Positions 7,629-15,414 are shown, counted from the stretch's first letter. The stretch: 37,495 nucleotides of DNA from Clostridiaceae bacterium UBA6110 (GCA_002428415.1 DIWI01000066.1:1-37495), one strand, 5' to 3'. Made by a program: numbers and translations. The notes: generated by a model not told the origin, from the letters alone.

Positions 7629-8147
7629 CTAGAATCTGTAGTTCCTTATATCCATGACGGCACCTGTTTCCGGGTCCACATACTCAGTCTCGTGATAGGT
7701 TATCATGTTGTTCTTCTGTCTGAGGTTCAGACTGTCGTACTTCATGAGATTATCAGCTTCAAAGCCTGATGCTGCGTTGTCGTGGTACATGCTGAATGAA
7801 TCAACTGGCTGAATTACCTTGTCTGTGAATATTTTGCGGAAGTGTTCGCTGACAGGGGCGACCTCTGATTTTGCAGAATGTCTGCTGTTCATTGCATCAA
7901 GGAATTTTTCATATGTTACGATGAAGCCCTCGACTGAATCATTGGACTTGCTATTTCCACGGATGTCCTTGATCTTGTTTCCGTCGAAGGGGTCCACGTA
8001 TTCATATTCTCTTCCCGTTGTCTCCAGGTTCTTCCTCATCAGGTCAAGCTTGATATACTTTGAGAGATTGTCAGCCTCAAAGTCCGCAGAGGTATGCATC
8101 CCGGGATAGCAGTATGATTCGAACAGGTTTTCCTTCTTCATTTCCAT
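7629..8147 (-). CDS. Unrecognised protein with two internal repeats
   Basis: A 172-residue acidic, soluble protein that I do not recognise. It contains two copies of a roughly 42-residue unit, at about residues 23-64 and 129-170. Shared features are FEADNL, then KY, an L-x-L segment, a KN pair, and EYVDP followed by G and DIR. Each copy is preceded by an aromatic-rich stretch (SYCYPGM and SFSMYHD). About 60 non-repeated residues join them. There is no signal peptide or membrane segment. The start is ATG 8147 with GGAG nine bases upstream; an in-frame TTG at 8153 is too close to that site. Flanking genes are on the opposite strand. The regular spacing and conservation between copies argue for a real folded domain, possibly binding or structural. 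I assign no function. Confidence 0.65.
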   Translation of the reverse strand: MEMKKENLFESYCYPGMHTSADFEADNLSKYIKLDLMRKNLETTGREYEYVDPFDGNKIKDIRGNSKSNDSVEGFIVTYEKFLDAMNSRHSAKSEVAPVSEHFRKIFTDKVIQPVDSFSMYHDNAASGFEADNLMKYDSLNLRQKNNMITYHETEYVDPETGAVMDIRNYRF

Positions 8148-8519
8148 GATCAATTTCTCCTTTGTAACCTAAAATGGTATTAACCCTATTTTATCCGTTT
8201 ATCAAAAATAATCAAGAAAAATATCAATATATTCATATAAATTCAAGAATAATTACAAAATAGAAGAATAATCTTGAATATTGTTGACAATAAGATAAAA
8301 TAGACTTGGATATGCGGCGGTTTGGTAAGAAATTTGCATCATCAAAAAATCGATTACATGATAATGAAGGCTGTCAGGTCTGGAAATGGACAGGGATTTG
8401 GTGTTCAAATCTTGAATATTGCGTTAACAAAGGAATAGCAGGAGGAAACCTCCGTTAAAGATGTTATTATTGATAGTAGGGACATTCCGCACTATTAAAG
8501 GTGCGAAGGAGGAAAGAAA
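8148..8519. other. Intergenic region with a 14-bp direct repeat
   Basis: A 372-bp AT-rich gap between divergent genes. AATCTTGAATATTG occurs at 8270-8283 and again at 8408-8421, each followed by a related GTT(G/A)ACAA. A TTGACA at 8284-8289 directly follows the first copy. A small GGAGG-AAA-CCTCC hairpin is at 8441-8453 and a CGCAC/GTGCG hairpin lies just before the ribosome binding site of the next gene. No gene is seen here. Confidence 0.45.
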
Positions 8520-9422
8520 TTGAAGAAGCTTGAAATTACAGACACTTTGAAGATGGACAGGGTGGTACATGGACACTGGAGGCTCCTTGACTGGAAGCTT
8601 GGAAAGGAAGGACTGTACAAGCTCACCAGGCAGATACTTGAGCTCGGACTGTCAACGATTGATACAGCAGATATTTATGGAGGCTTTGCATGCGAGGAAG
8701 CCTTTGGTGAAATGCTGAAGGCTAACAAAGGCCTCAGGGAAGAGCTCACAATAGTCACTAAGTGCGGTATAGTGTTTCCATGCGAAAAGAGACCGCAGTA
8801 TAAGTCCCATCATTACGACAATTCACGGGCCCACATAGTGGCTTCCGCAGAGAAATCACTCGAGAATTTCGGTACGGACTACCTGGACCTCCTCCTGATA
8901 CACAGGCCTTCGCCATTCATGGATCCTGCTGAAGTTGCAGAAGCGTTCCGTGTGCTTCATGATTCAGGGAAGGTAAGGAATTTCGGAGTATCGAATTTTC
9001 CTGTATCCAAGTTTGAAATGCTCAGTTCATACTGCGAGCTTCCTCTTGTTACAAACCAGGTTGAAATATCCGCCACGCATCTTGATGCATTCAAGGATGG
9101 TACTTTAGACAACATGATGATGCGGTCGGTGTATCCTATGGCATGGTCACCGCTTGGTGGAGGAGAGCTTCTTACAGGAGACAATGACAGGGACCGGTCT
9201 GTAAGGGCTGCCCTTCTCGCTGTAGGTGAAAAGCATGGTGAAACCAGACTCGACACTCTTGCCTACGCGTTCCTGATGAGCCATCCATCCGGAATCATGC
9301 CAATCGTAGGTTCTGGAAAGATTGAAAGGATAAAGAATGCAGTAGACGCCATTGACCTGAAGTTTGATTCTGAAGAATGGCTTACAGTACTAAAGGCTTC
9401 AATAGGTAGGAATCTGCCATAG
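8520..9422 (+). CDS. Aldo/keto reductase family oxidoreductase
   Basis: A 300-residue cytoplasmic NAD(P)H-dependent oxidoreductase of the AKR (alpha/beta)8 barrel, closest in look to the YdhF-type branch. Motifs seen are DTADIYGG (Asp and Tyr of the catalytic tetrad, about residues 43-50), VTKCG with the catalytic Lys near 77, LLLIHRPSP (His near 120), FGVSNFPVSKFE near 152-163, and a C-terminal cofactor-binding IVGSGKIERIKNA. Substrates in this family are carbonyl compounds; the specific one is unknown. The start is TTG, supported by AAGGAGG seven bases upstream. The next gene follows after 33 nt with no terminator between, suggesting cotranscription. Confidence 0.9.
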   Translation: MKKLEITDTLKMDRVVHGHWRLLDWKLGKEGLYKLTRQILELGLSTIDTADIYGGFACEEAFGEMLKANKGLREELTIVTKCGIVFPCEKRPQYKSHHYDNSRAHIVASAEKSLENFGTDYLDLLLIHRPSPFMDPAEVAEAFRVLHDSGKVRNFGVSNFPVSKFEMLSSYCELPLVTNQVEISATHLDAFKDGTLDNMMMRSVYPMAWSPLGGGELLTGDNDRDRSVRAALLAVGEKHGETRLDTLAYAFLMSHPSGIMPIVGSGKIERIKNAVDAIDLKFDSEEWLTVLKASIGRNLP

Positions 9423-9455
9423 AGACTGCGCATAATTTAGACGGGAGGTGCAAAT

Positions 9456-10289
9456 GTGTCTGAGAAAGATGTGAAAAATGAAAAGAACGAGCCTGCCAAG
9501 GGTGAACGTGTAGTCCTTGGAGAGGATGTCTTCAAGAAAACTGAGGATATCAAGATGCTTATAGAGAAGCCTGAATTGAATGGTGAAGAAGAGGCCGGCA
9601 GGGAGTACGTAGAGGTAGATAAGGTCATAACCGAGCCAAAAGGAAAAGTAAAGCCGAAACGCAGCCTTATCGACAATCTGAAGACTTATCTGATATTCTT
9701 TTTCGTTGTTGCAGCAGCAGCGCTTCTTGCGAACTTAATCCAGGGGCTGGTGTTCAAATCGCCGGACTCGCTTATATTCCTTGGCAATACAGGGTTGCTT
9801 ACTCCACCTATTGGAGCGGTCCTCGCAGGCTTCGGTGTCCTCACTCTCATTTTCGGGGTGATTTCCGCCGTACACAAGAACTCGAGGCTTACCGGAAACA
9901 TGAAGGCCTTTGCGGTTGCGGGAGGACTTTTTCTGATATTCATTGGCTACACCACATTCGTGAAGTATGTGGATTTCAGGGAGAATACAATACTTGACAG
10001 CAGCCTGTTCAGCTCTAAGGGATTTGCTTATCTTGACGTTACTGAGGTCAGGGCTTCATACGACTCGGCAAAAACTGAGGGCAGGAGGCTCCTGTATACC
10101 TTCACTCTCCCGGGAGGAAGATCCTATGAGATCGATGTTACAAAGTCAACAATGGACAGCCTTAAACTGATAGACACCAAGGTGGGGATGACTGCGAAAA
10201 GGGTAATTGACAACTATGCCCTGCAGGAAATCGTAAGACTCGGAATGTACACTGAGGAGGAAGCGCTAAAAATATTCATGATGAAATAA
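9456..10289 (+). CDS. Membrane protein of unknown function
   Basis: A 277-residue protein that I do not recognise. Residues 1-75 are highly charged (many Lys and Glu) and probably cytosolic and flexible. Three hydrophobic segments follow at about 77-102, 112-138 and 149-170, then a roughly 105-residue soluble C-terminal part containing VTEVRASYDSAK and LPGGRSYEID, which may form a small beta domain. The start is GTG at 9456 with GGGAGGTG five bases upstream. It follows the aldo/keto reductase by 33 nt. The layout (disordered charged tail, three helices, soluble domain) is common in uncharacterised Gram-positive envelope proteins; no function is proposed. Confidence 0.7.
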   Translation: MSEKDVKNEKNEPAKGERVVLGEDVFKKTEDIKMLIEKPELNGEEEAGREYVEVDKVITEPKGKVKPKRSLIDNLKTYLIFFFVVAAAALLANLIQGLVFKSPDSLIFLGNTGLLTPPIGAVLAGFGVLTLIFGVISAVHKNSRLTGNMKAFAVAGGLFLIFIGYTTFVKYVDFRENTILDSSLFSSKGFAYLDVTEVRASYDSAKTEGRRLLYTFTLPGGRSYEIDVTKSTMDSLKLIDTKVGMTAKRVIDNYALQEIVRLGMYTEEEALKIFMMK

Positions 10290-10318
10290 TTGAATAAATA
10301 TTCAATAAAAATGCAAAA

Positions 10319-10360
10319 ACATGCAGAATTCCGAAACAGATGAATTCGGGTCCTGCATGT
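10319..10360 (-). terminator. Terminator of murI
   Basis: Stem ACATGCAG/CTGCATGT with an inner GAATTC/GAATTC pairing. On the minus strand the stem is followed by TTTTTGCATTTTTA, so it mainly terminates the racemase transcript. Confidence 0.75.
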
Positions 10361-10373
10361 TCCTTGTTCGTAT

Positions 10374-11147
10374 TCAGTTATCCTTTGCGAGAAGGTATCT
10401 TGAGAGCTCCAGTATCTCCGGGGTGCCCAGGGAGTTGATGATTTCTATCGACCCGTTTCCAGGTCCCGGATTCAGAAGCTCCCTGTCCGCGAGTATCCTG
10501 GCAAGCCTTCTCGCTGTACCGTCGCTTCCGTCATAAACGCTGACTTCATCGCCAAGGATCTTAAGGATCGACTGCTTCACAAAGGGGTAATGGGTGCAGC
10601 CCAGGACTACGGCCCGGACGTTTCTGTCAACATCGGCAAGGGCTTCCTGCAGATACTCGAAGGACTTCTCTTCGTCGAAATCGCCCTTCTCGATTATCTC
10701 AACAAGTCCCGGAAGCGGCATCCTGATTATCTCACGGGTTCGGGCCACGCTTTCCATCAGGGCGTGGAACTTCCGTTCCGTAAGGGTCCTCGGTGTCGCA
10801 AGCACCAGTATCTTGCCGTCCTCCGTGCTTTCGACTGCCGGCTTGAGTGCAGGCTCGATTCCTATTACCGGAATGGTGCTGTACCGGTCCCTTATGTAGT
10901 CTATGGCAGCGCTGGTAGCCGTATTGCAGGCGACAACGACAGCCTTGCAGCCTCTGTCAACAAGCAGGTCGATTCCTTCGGATGTGAGCCTTTTGATAGT
11001 CTCCACATCCTTTGTGCCGTACGGTGCATTCTTTGAATCTCCGTAATATATGTAATTTTCCATTGGCAGTATCTCAACGGATCTCTTGAGTACGCTTATT
11101 CCGCCCACTCCTGAATCGAAGAAGCCTATGGGTCTTGTATTGTCCAT
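10374..11147 (-). CDS. murI: Glutamate racemase
   Basis: Interconverts L- and D-glutamate in the cytoplasm, supplying D-Glu for peptidoglycan. The 257-residue protein has the family's two catalytic cysteine motifs, VVACNTATS near residue 72 and VLGCTHYPF near residue 182, plus the N-terminal IGFFDSGVGGISV and the YGDSKNAPYG loop. Length and motif spacing match MurI/RacE. The ATG at 11147, with GGAGGCGC just upstream, is chosen over a longer in-frame extension that lacks any homology-like sequence. Divergent from the glutamine synthetase gene, so the 178-bp region between them drives two genes that both handle glutamate. Confidence 0.95.
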   Translation of the reverse strand: MDNTRPIGFFDSGVGGISVLKRSVEILPMENYIYYGDSKNAPYGTKDVETIKRLTSEGIDLLVDRGCKAVVVACNTATSAAIDYIRDRYSTIPVIGIEPALKPAVESTEDGKILVLATPRTLTERKFHALMESVARTREIIRMPLPGLVEIIEKGDFDEEKSFEYLQEALADVDRNVRAVVLGCTHYPFVKQSILKILGDEVSVYDGSDGTARRLARILADRELLNPGPGNGSIEIINSLGTPEILELSRYLLAKDN

Positions 11148-11176
11148 GTTTGCGCCTCCAACAGCTTTATATAAGC

Positions 11177-11205
11177 AGTTTATCAAATCGGCACATTTTT
11201 TACAA
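11177..11205 (-). promoter_or_regulatory. Possible murI promoter
   Basis: On the minus strand TTGTAA is followed by a 17-bp spacer and TAAACT, about 30 nt before the murI ATG. Both hexamers are imperfect. Confidence 0.4.
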
Positions 11206-11261
11206 ATAGACGAATGATTCACAAATATTTTGATGTAATCGTATTTCTCTTAACATATTCG

Positions 11262-11290
11262 TTGACGCGTATTTATGTACGGTGTATCAT
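11262..11290 (+). promoter_or_regulatory. Promoter of the glutamine synthetase gene
   Basis: TTGACG (11262-11267), a 17-bp spacer and TATCAT (11285-11290), each 5/6 to the sigma-A consensus, located 36 nt before the ATG. Confidence 0.65.
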
Positions 11291-11325
11291 TTACATTATT
11301 CTTTTATGGAAAGGACAGAGATATC

Positions 11326-13221
11326 ATGAGGAAAGACCTGATTTATACCATACCAAAGGAACTTCATTCTGTACCTGAAATTACAAAGCTGCTTGACGAC
11401 CATGAGGAGATCAAGTTCGTCTCCATCGCAGGCGTCGACCTTGCCGGACATGAGACAGACACCAAGATACCAGTAAGGCTCTTCAGAAAGGACATGGAGA
11501 CGTTTCTGCATGGAATGGCTGCCCAGACTGACGGATCATCCGTTGTGCTGCCAAGGATAGCATCACTTAACGACGCGAAGGTGGACATGAAGGGCGATAT
11601 CAACGCGAACTGGCATGTTGACTACAACTTCAGCTTCACTGCATCTGATGAAGAGAAACCGGTAGGAACCATCAAGATTCCATGCTTCCTTTTCCATAAG
11701 GGCATCGAAGTTGATTCGAGGTCGATCCTTAAGAATGCCGCAAAGGATTTTGAGGATAATCTCATGGAGAAATTCATGACTAATGAGAGACTCCAGAAGG
11801 AATTTGGATTCACTGCTGATGATATCGAGAAGATTGACATAACCACTGCAACAGAGCTTGAATTCTGGGTAAAGACTCCGAGCATCTCTGGAAACGTGGA
11901 TGAGCTCTCTGCATCTCAGGAGCTTAAGGAGCAGTATTGGGGCAGGACCAGGGGCAATGTAAGAAGCGCCCTTGAAGAATCTCTCATGCTTATGGAGCTT
12001 TATGGCTTCAGTCCTGAAATGGGCCACAAGGAAGTTGGCGGAGTAAAGGCGAAGCTTGCTGATACTGGAAGATTCGCATCCGTAATGGAACAGCTGGAAA
12101 TTGACTGGAGATTCGGCGACCCAATGGGAACCGGAGACTCCGAGATATTCATAAAGGAGCTGGTCAGGGACGTTTTCGCAAGGCATGGCCTTGAGGTAAC
12201 ATACCTTGCAAAGCCAATCGACGGCGTAGCAGGAAGCGGCGAGCATACCCATGTAGGTGCTGCTGTGAAGCTCAAGAACGGAAAGAGGGTCAACCTTTTT
12301 GCACCGACTGAGGACAACTTCCTCTCATCACTCGGCTTCGGTTCACTTATGGGAATACTCAAGAACTATGAGGTCATTAATCCGATAGTCACTGCTTCAA
12401 ATGCTGCTTTCAGAAGACTCAAGAAGGGCTATGAAGCTCCTATATGCATAGTTACGTCTCTCGGAGTATCCACAAAGATACCATCGAGAAACAGGACGAT
12501 CCTTATCGGCCTGATAAGGGATGATAACAACCCTATGGCAACAAGGTTCGAGCTCAGGGCTCCGAATCCGCATACGAACACTTTCCTTGCTACGGCTGCA
12601 ATGCTTATGACAATGACGGACGGAATAAACTATGCAGTTGAAAAGACTCCAACTGAGCTTCTCGAAGAGATATCGAAGGCTCCTGAGGACAAGGCAGAGT
12701 ATCTTGAGGAAGGCAGAGCATACAGGACTGAGAAGGATGTATTCGAGGACTTCACAGACGAGGAAAGGGAAAAGTTCTTCGGAAATGCTCCTTCAACCGT
12801 ATACGAGAACATAACAGCATTCAGCAAATACCCTGAGAAGCTTGAGACTTTGAAGAGAAATGGCGTATTTTCAGCAAAGATACTTGAAAGCTTTGAGGTA
12901 TTCTCAATAGACAAGTGGCTCAAGGAGCTTGAACACAGGATAATACCTGGCTTCGTCAACGAGCTTCGCAACTGCAGGAAGCTTCATGACTCGGAATATG
13001 GTAACTCCTACGATGATAAGAAATACAGGAAGGTATCCGATGCAAGGGATGCCCTCATGAAGGACAAGGAAGGCGAGCTTTGCCTGTTCTCCACAATCAG
13101 CAAGGCAATACATGACGAGGATTATGAGCTGGTATCCAATCTCCAGAAGGAAGTCTACGAGATGATGAATGGAGTAAGGAAAGACTACTCAGCATACAAG
13201 GCAAACCTTATACACATCTAA
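11326..13221 (+). CDS. glnA: Glutamine synthetase, long clostridial form
   Basis: ATP-dependent condensation of glutamate and ammonia to glutamine in the cytoplasm. The 631-residue chain contains the GS catalytic landmarks: a metal-ligand strand ELEFW at about 177-181, GSGEHTHVG at about 303-311 (the usual GAGMHTH-type loop), PSRNR at 386-390, and RFELRAPNPHTNTFLA at about 407-422. It is longer than the roughly 445-residue GSI-alpha and shorter than the roughly 700-residue GSIII. The extra length is a C-terminal helical region of about 190 residues and inserts before the catalytic domain. The start is ATG 11326; an upstream extension to 11275 would cover the -10 element. It is monocistronic between a good promoter and a strong hairpin. 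The exact GS class is uncertain. Confidence 0.88.
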   Translation: MRKDLIYTIPKELHSVPEITKLLDDHEEIKFVSIAGVDLAGHETDTKIPVRLFRKDMETFLHGMAAQTDGSSVVLPRIASLNDAKVDMKGDINANWHVDYNFSFTASDEEKPVGTIKIPCFLFHKGIEVDSRSILKNAAKDFEDNLMEKFMTNERLQKEFGFTADDIEKIDITTATELEFWVKTPSISGNVDELSASQELKEQYWGRTRGNVRSALEESLMLMELYGFSPEMGHKEVGGVKAKLADTGRFASVMEQLEIDWRFGDPMGTGDSEIFIKELVRDVFARHGLEVTYLAKPIDGVAGSGEHTHVGAAVKLKNGKRVNLFAPTEDNFLSSLGFGSLMGILKNYEVINPIVTASNAAFRRLKKGYEAPICIVTSLGVSTKIPSRNRTILIGLIRDDNNPMATRFELRAPNPHTNTFLATAAMLMTMTDGINYAVEKTPTELLEEISKAPEDKAEYLEEGRAYRTEKDVFEDFTDEEREKFFGNAPSTVYENITAFSKYPEKLETLKRNGVFSAKILESFEVFSIDKWLKELEHRIIPGFVNELRNCRKLHDSEYGNSYDDKKYRKVSDARDALMKDKEGELCLFSTISKAIHDEDYELVSNLQKEVYEMMNGVRKDYSAYKANLIHI

Positions 13222-13228
13222 TAATTAG

Positions 13229-13262
13229 TGGCCCGGTGTTCTAAAATGTGAACACCGGGCCA
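13229..13262 (+). terminator. Hairpin terminator after the glutamine synthetase gene
   Basis: A 13-bp perfect stem, TGGCCCGGTGTTC/GAACACCGGGCCA, with an 8-nt loop starts 8 nt after the stop codon. The T-tract is poor (ATTAGAGTT). Confidence 0.75.
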
Positions 13263-13372
13263 TTAGAGTTAAGAATCAGTGAATTTCCTGATTCGGGTAA
13301 ATTTCCTTCATTTCCATATGTTATATTGGTCGTATACAATACGATTTATTCGGACAATATAGGAGGAAAATC

Positions 13373-13837
13373 ATGACCAGCGATGCGAGAACACCGGAAG
13401 AATATATGAATGAGCTGCCTGAGGACAGGAAAGAGCCGATGGAGAGGCTCAGGAAGATCATTAAGGAAAACCTGCCTGAAGGATTTGTGGAAACCATGTG
13501 GTACGGTATGATCTGCTACGTAGTACCGCTGACCAGATATCCGCTGGGATATCTGGAAGACAAAAAGACGCCGCTGCCATTCATGGCACTGGCATCACAG
13601 AAGCAGCACATCTCACTCTACCATATGGGTGCATATGGAGAAGATTCACTTGCAAAGTGGTTCAAGGAACAGTATGAAGAAAAGGTAGGCAATAAGCTCG
13701 ACATGGGCAAAAGCTGCTTCAGGTTCAGGAACATGAAGAAGGTACCTTACGACCTTATCGGGGAATTCAGCTCCAAGATGACAGTAGACGAATGGATCGA
13801 GCTCGTCGAAAAATCAGGAAGGAACAGGAGCCGATGA
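13373..13837 (+). CDS. DUF1801 domain protein
   Basis: A 154-residue cytoplasmic protein matching the DUF1801 (YdhG-like) fold: an N-terminal helix (PEEYMNELPEDRKEPMERLRKII), the typical MWYGMICYVVP segment, a central PFMALASQKQHISLYH strand pair, and the C-terminal KSCFRFRNMKKVPYDLIGE. Members are common small proteins of unclear function. The start is a clear AGGAGGAAAATC-ATG. It is monocistronic with a terminator 50 nt after its stop. Nothing nearby suggests a specific role. Confidence 0.85.
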   Translation: MTSDARTPEEYMNELPEDRKEPMERLRKIIKENLPEGFVETMWYGMICYVVPLTRYPLGYLEDKKTPLPFMALASQKQHISLYHMGAYGEDSLAKWFKEQYEEKVGNKLDMGKSCFRFRNMKKVPYDLIGEFSSKMTVDEWIELVEKSGRNRSR

Positions 13838-13887
13838 GCAAAATGACAGCATTTGAAAAAGCTTTGTGAGATATGGGCTGATATGAC

Positions 13888-13912
13888 AAAAGACAGGCGC
13901 TGCCTGTCTTTT
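13888..13912. terminator. Bidirectional terminator
   Basis: An 11-bp stem AAAAGACAGGC/GCCTGTCTTTT with a 3-nt loop between the convergent DUF1801 and membrane-protein genes. T-runs are available on both strands. Confidence 0.88.
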
Positions 13913-13938
13913 AATATATACCAATAGTTGTATACCGA

Positions 13939-14364
13939 TCAGAACATCCTGTCGGACTTCTTGAATGATGATGATATGAAGTATCCGGAGAGGGTCAAAA
14001 ACAATGCGGGGAAACCCTTTCCCTTGAGCACAAACTGGAATACTCCGTTTGGAGAGAAGTTGTTTCCGGGTTCGAACAGTCCCATGAATCCGATGGTAGC
14101 GAATACTATTAGTGTCGCTATGCCTAATGACAGTCTGGGTATGTCTATTTCCAGCTTGCTCCTGGTCCTGAAACTGGCTGCAATCACGTCGGATCCAAGT
14201 ACCAGTCCGAACAGCAGATATGCTGAGGTCGTGCCGAGGAAAAGAGGTATATTGTAGAATTCATCAGGGCTGCCTGCCGAGAGGCTGCGAATCAGGAACT
14301 CTCCCAGGATGGCAATTAATATAAGAACCAGATATTTCAAGAACGATGGAACTATAGATTTCAA
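13939..14364 (-). CDS. Small four-helix membrane protein, unknown
   Basis: A 141-residue integral membrane protein with four hydrophobic segments at about residues 9-29, 41-60, 77-97 and 110-130, and a short basic C-terminus (SSSFKKSDRMF). I do not recognise a family. The start is TTG at 14364, supported by GGGAGGG eight bases upstream. A minus-strand TATAAT at 14396-14401 could be its -10 element. It stands alone between two terminators. Confidence 0.65.
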   Translation of the reverse strand: MKSIVPSFLKYLVLILIAILGEFLIRSLSAGSPDEFYNIPLFLGTTSAYLLFGLVLGSDVIAASFRTRSKLEIDIPRLSLGIATLIVFATIGFMGLFEPGNNFSPNGVFQFVLKGKGFPALFLTLSGYFISSSFKKSDRMF

Positions 14365-14445
14365 GAAGCTATCCCTCCCAGATGTTGTTATTTTAATTAT
14401 AACCCATCATATCAGAAAAGGAACACGGATAAAGATTTAAGATAT

Positions 14446-14467
14446 AAAAAAAGGCCCCTTTCGGGGC
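14446..14467 (-). terminator. Terminator of the YciI-like gene
   Basis: On the minus strand, a GCCCC/GGGGC stem with GAAA loop is followed by a run of seven T. A second stable dyad, CCGGAGC/GCTCCGG, lies between it and the stop codon, near 14484-14514. Confidence 0.85.
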
Positions 14468-14520
14468 AACGGTATATATAGGGTGCCGGAGCAGCCTGCA
14501 CTGGAAGCTCCGGTAGTATT

Positions 14521-14796
14521 TCAGGCATTTGCAGCAATGCTGTCAGCGCTGTAGATGGAAAACCTGTAGTTGGTGTTCTTGATGAAGGGATTGTTGTTGA
14601 CGATATATTCTGCGTCATTGAACGTTTTTGCGTTAAATATCATGGTAGCTTCATTTTTCATGTAGGATCCTCCGCAGAGCATGAATTTGCCTTCGTTGCT
14701 CTGCTGGTCCCTGAGCATTGACTTACTATGTGCCGACGGACTTTTCCTATCCATATCGTATTGTATCTTAACGAATAAACCATTCTTTTTCTGCAT
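14521..14796 (-). CDS. YciI-like small protein under a LexA-type promoter
   Basis: A 91-residue soluble protein resembling the YciI/dimeric ferredoxin-like fold: a helix ending in LRDQQSNEGKFMLCGG, a strand EATMIFNAKTFNDAEYIVNNNPF (matching the DPF/DPY turn of YciI) and a final strand YRFSIYSADSI. YciI proteins are mostly of unknown role. The start is ATG 14796 with AAGGAG eight bases upstream; a GTG at 14805 overlaps that site. Its promoter (14834-14862) contains a GAAC-N4-GTTC box between -35 and -10 and a second box just downstream, which implies LexA repression and induction by DNA damage. That regulation is inferred from the sites alone. YciI membership is moderate. Confidence 0.6.
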   Translation of the reverse strand: MQKKNGLFVKIQYDMDRKSPSAHSKSMLRDQQSNEGKFMLCGGSYMKNEATMIFNAKTFNDAEYIVNNNPFIKNTNYRFSIYSADSIAANA

Positions 14797-14814
14797 CCTG
14801 ATCACTCCTTACTT

Positions 14815-14826
14815 GAACTTATGTTC
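14815..14826. promoter_or_regulatory. LexA-type box 1
   Basis: GAAC-TTAT-GTTC, a perfect core match to the Gram-positive LexA/DinR box GAAC-N4-GTTC. It lies 18 nt upstream of the YciI-like ATG, close after the predicted transcription start. Confidence 0.65.
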
Positions 14827-14833
14827 TGGTTTC

Positions 14834-14862
14834 AGTATATAAGAACAGACGTTCTAAGTCAA
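14834..14862 (-). promoter_or_regulatory. Promoter of the YciI-like gene
   Basis: On the minus strand TTGACT (14862-14857), a spacer of exactly 17 bp and TATACT (14839-14834), each 5/6 to consensus. The spacer contains LexA-type box 2. Confidence 0.8.
14843..14854. promoter_or_regulatory. LexA-type box 2
   Basis: GAAC-AGAC-GTTC, a perfect core match flanked by A and T, sitting entirely inside the -35/-10 spacer where a bound repressor would block RNA polymerase. Confidence 0.7.
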
Positions 14863-14882
14863 TAGCGTTAAGAAAAAATATA

Positions 14883-14894
14883 GACCGTATGTTC
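14883..14894. promoter_or_regulatory. Degenerate LexA-type box 3
   Basis: GACC-GTAT-GTTC has one mismatch to the GAAC-N4-GTTC core. It is 40 bp beyond box 2, toward the divergent small membrane protein gene. Confidence 0.3.
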
Positions 14895-14980
14895 ACTTTT
14901 TTTAGGGCTCTGTTTGAAATCTGTGTTGAAATGGATATTTTTTCCTTGTATTTTAGTATATGATATAAGAAGATTAAGCT

Positions 14981-15014
14981 ATATCTAAGACGTATAATTA
15001 TGTTCATTAGATAT
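14981..15014. promoter_or_regulatory. Inverted repeat bracketing a -10 element
   Basis: ATATCTAA (14981-14988) and TTAGATAT (15007-15014) are perfect arms around a TATAAT at 14993-14998, upstream of the small membrane protein gene. A possible operator; the -35 region is weak. Confidence 0.35.
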
Positions 15015-15030
15015 TTTGGAGGGGTCTTAT

Positions 15031-15219
15031 ATGATGGCAATATTGGAGTTTATTGGTGGGCTTGGCGAAGTTTTAATGGTTATTACTCCTCTAACGTTTG
15101 TTATTGGAATCATCAATGCTATAAAGAAGGATGGAGAAAGTTCTGCAGTATACAAAGTAATGGCTATCATAAGTGCATATCTAATTATAATCCCTTTAAT
15201 TCTCAACTCTGTTTATTGA
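15031..15219 (+). CDS. Small two-helix membrane protein
   Basis: A 62-residue protein with two hydrophobic segments, about residues 4-29 and 42-61, joined by a short charged loop (KKDGESS). I do not recognise it. Proteins of this size and layout include toxins, regulators and small structural proteins, and nothing here distinguishes them. The start is the first of two adjacent ATG codons, with GGAGGGG upstream; an in-frame TTG at 15016 overlaps that site. It has its own terminator. Confidence 0.6.
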   Translation: MMAILEFIGGLGEVLMVITPLTFVIGIINAIKKDGESSAVYKVMAIISAYLIIIPLILNSVY

Positions 15220-15242
15220 GGGTTATACAGGTAATCATGCAA

Positions 15243-15267
15243 AAAGGGATTCAACTGGAATCCCTTT
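15243..15267 (+). terminator. Rho-independent terminator
   Basis: A 10-bp stem AAAGGGATTC/GAATCCCTTT with AACTG loop, 23 nt after the small membrane protein gene. Confidence 0.85.
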
Positions 15268-15353
15268 AAATACTCGATTTTCAACACTGCACTCATACAG
15301 AGCCTTTTTAGAGAGCTGCATACTGATTTCTGGATGCTTAGAGCATCATGTAT

Positions 15354-15381
15354 TTGTTATTGGGCGACTGTAGGTTATAAT
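15354..15381 (+). promoter_or_regulatory. Promoter of the cyclophilin operon
   Basis: TTGTTA (15354-15359), a 16-bp spacer and a perfect TATAAT (15376-15381), 34 nt before the ATG. Confidence 0.55.
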
Positions 15382-15414
15382 GGTATGAGAATAACATACA
15401 AGGAGATTGATTAA

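Noticed and set aside
8371..8392. SRP small RNA-like string GTCAGGTCTGGAA
   Set aside because: The following bases do not match the conserved GGAAGCAGC side of the SRP loop and no long flanking stem or terminator is visible.
15000..15269. Overlapping frame of about 89 codons across the small membrane protein gene
   Set aside because: The alternative frame lacks a ribosome binding site and runs through the terminator at 15243-15267.
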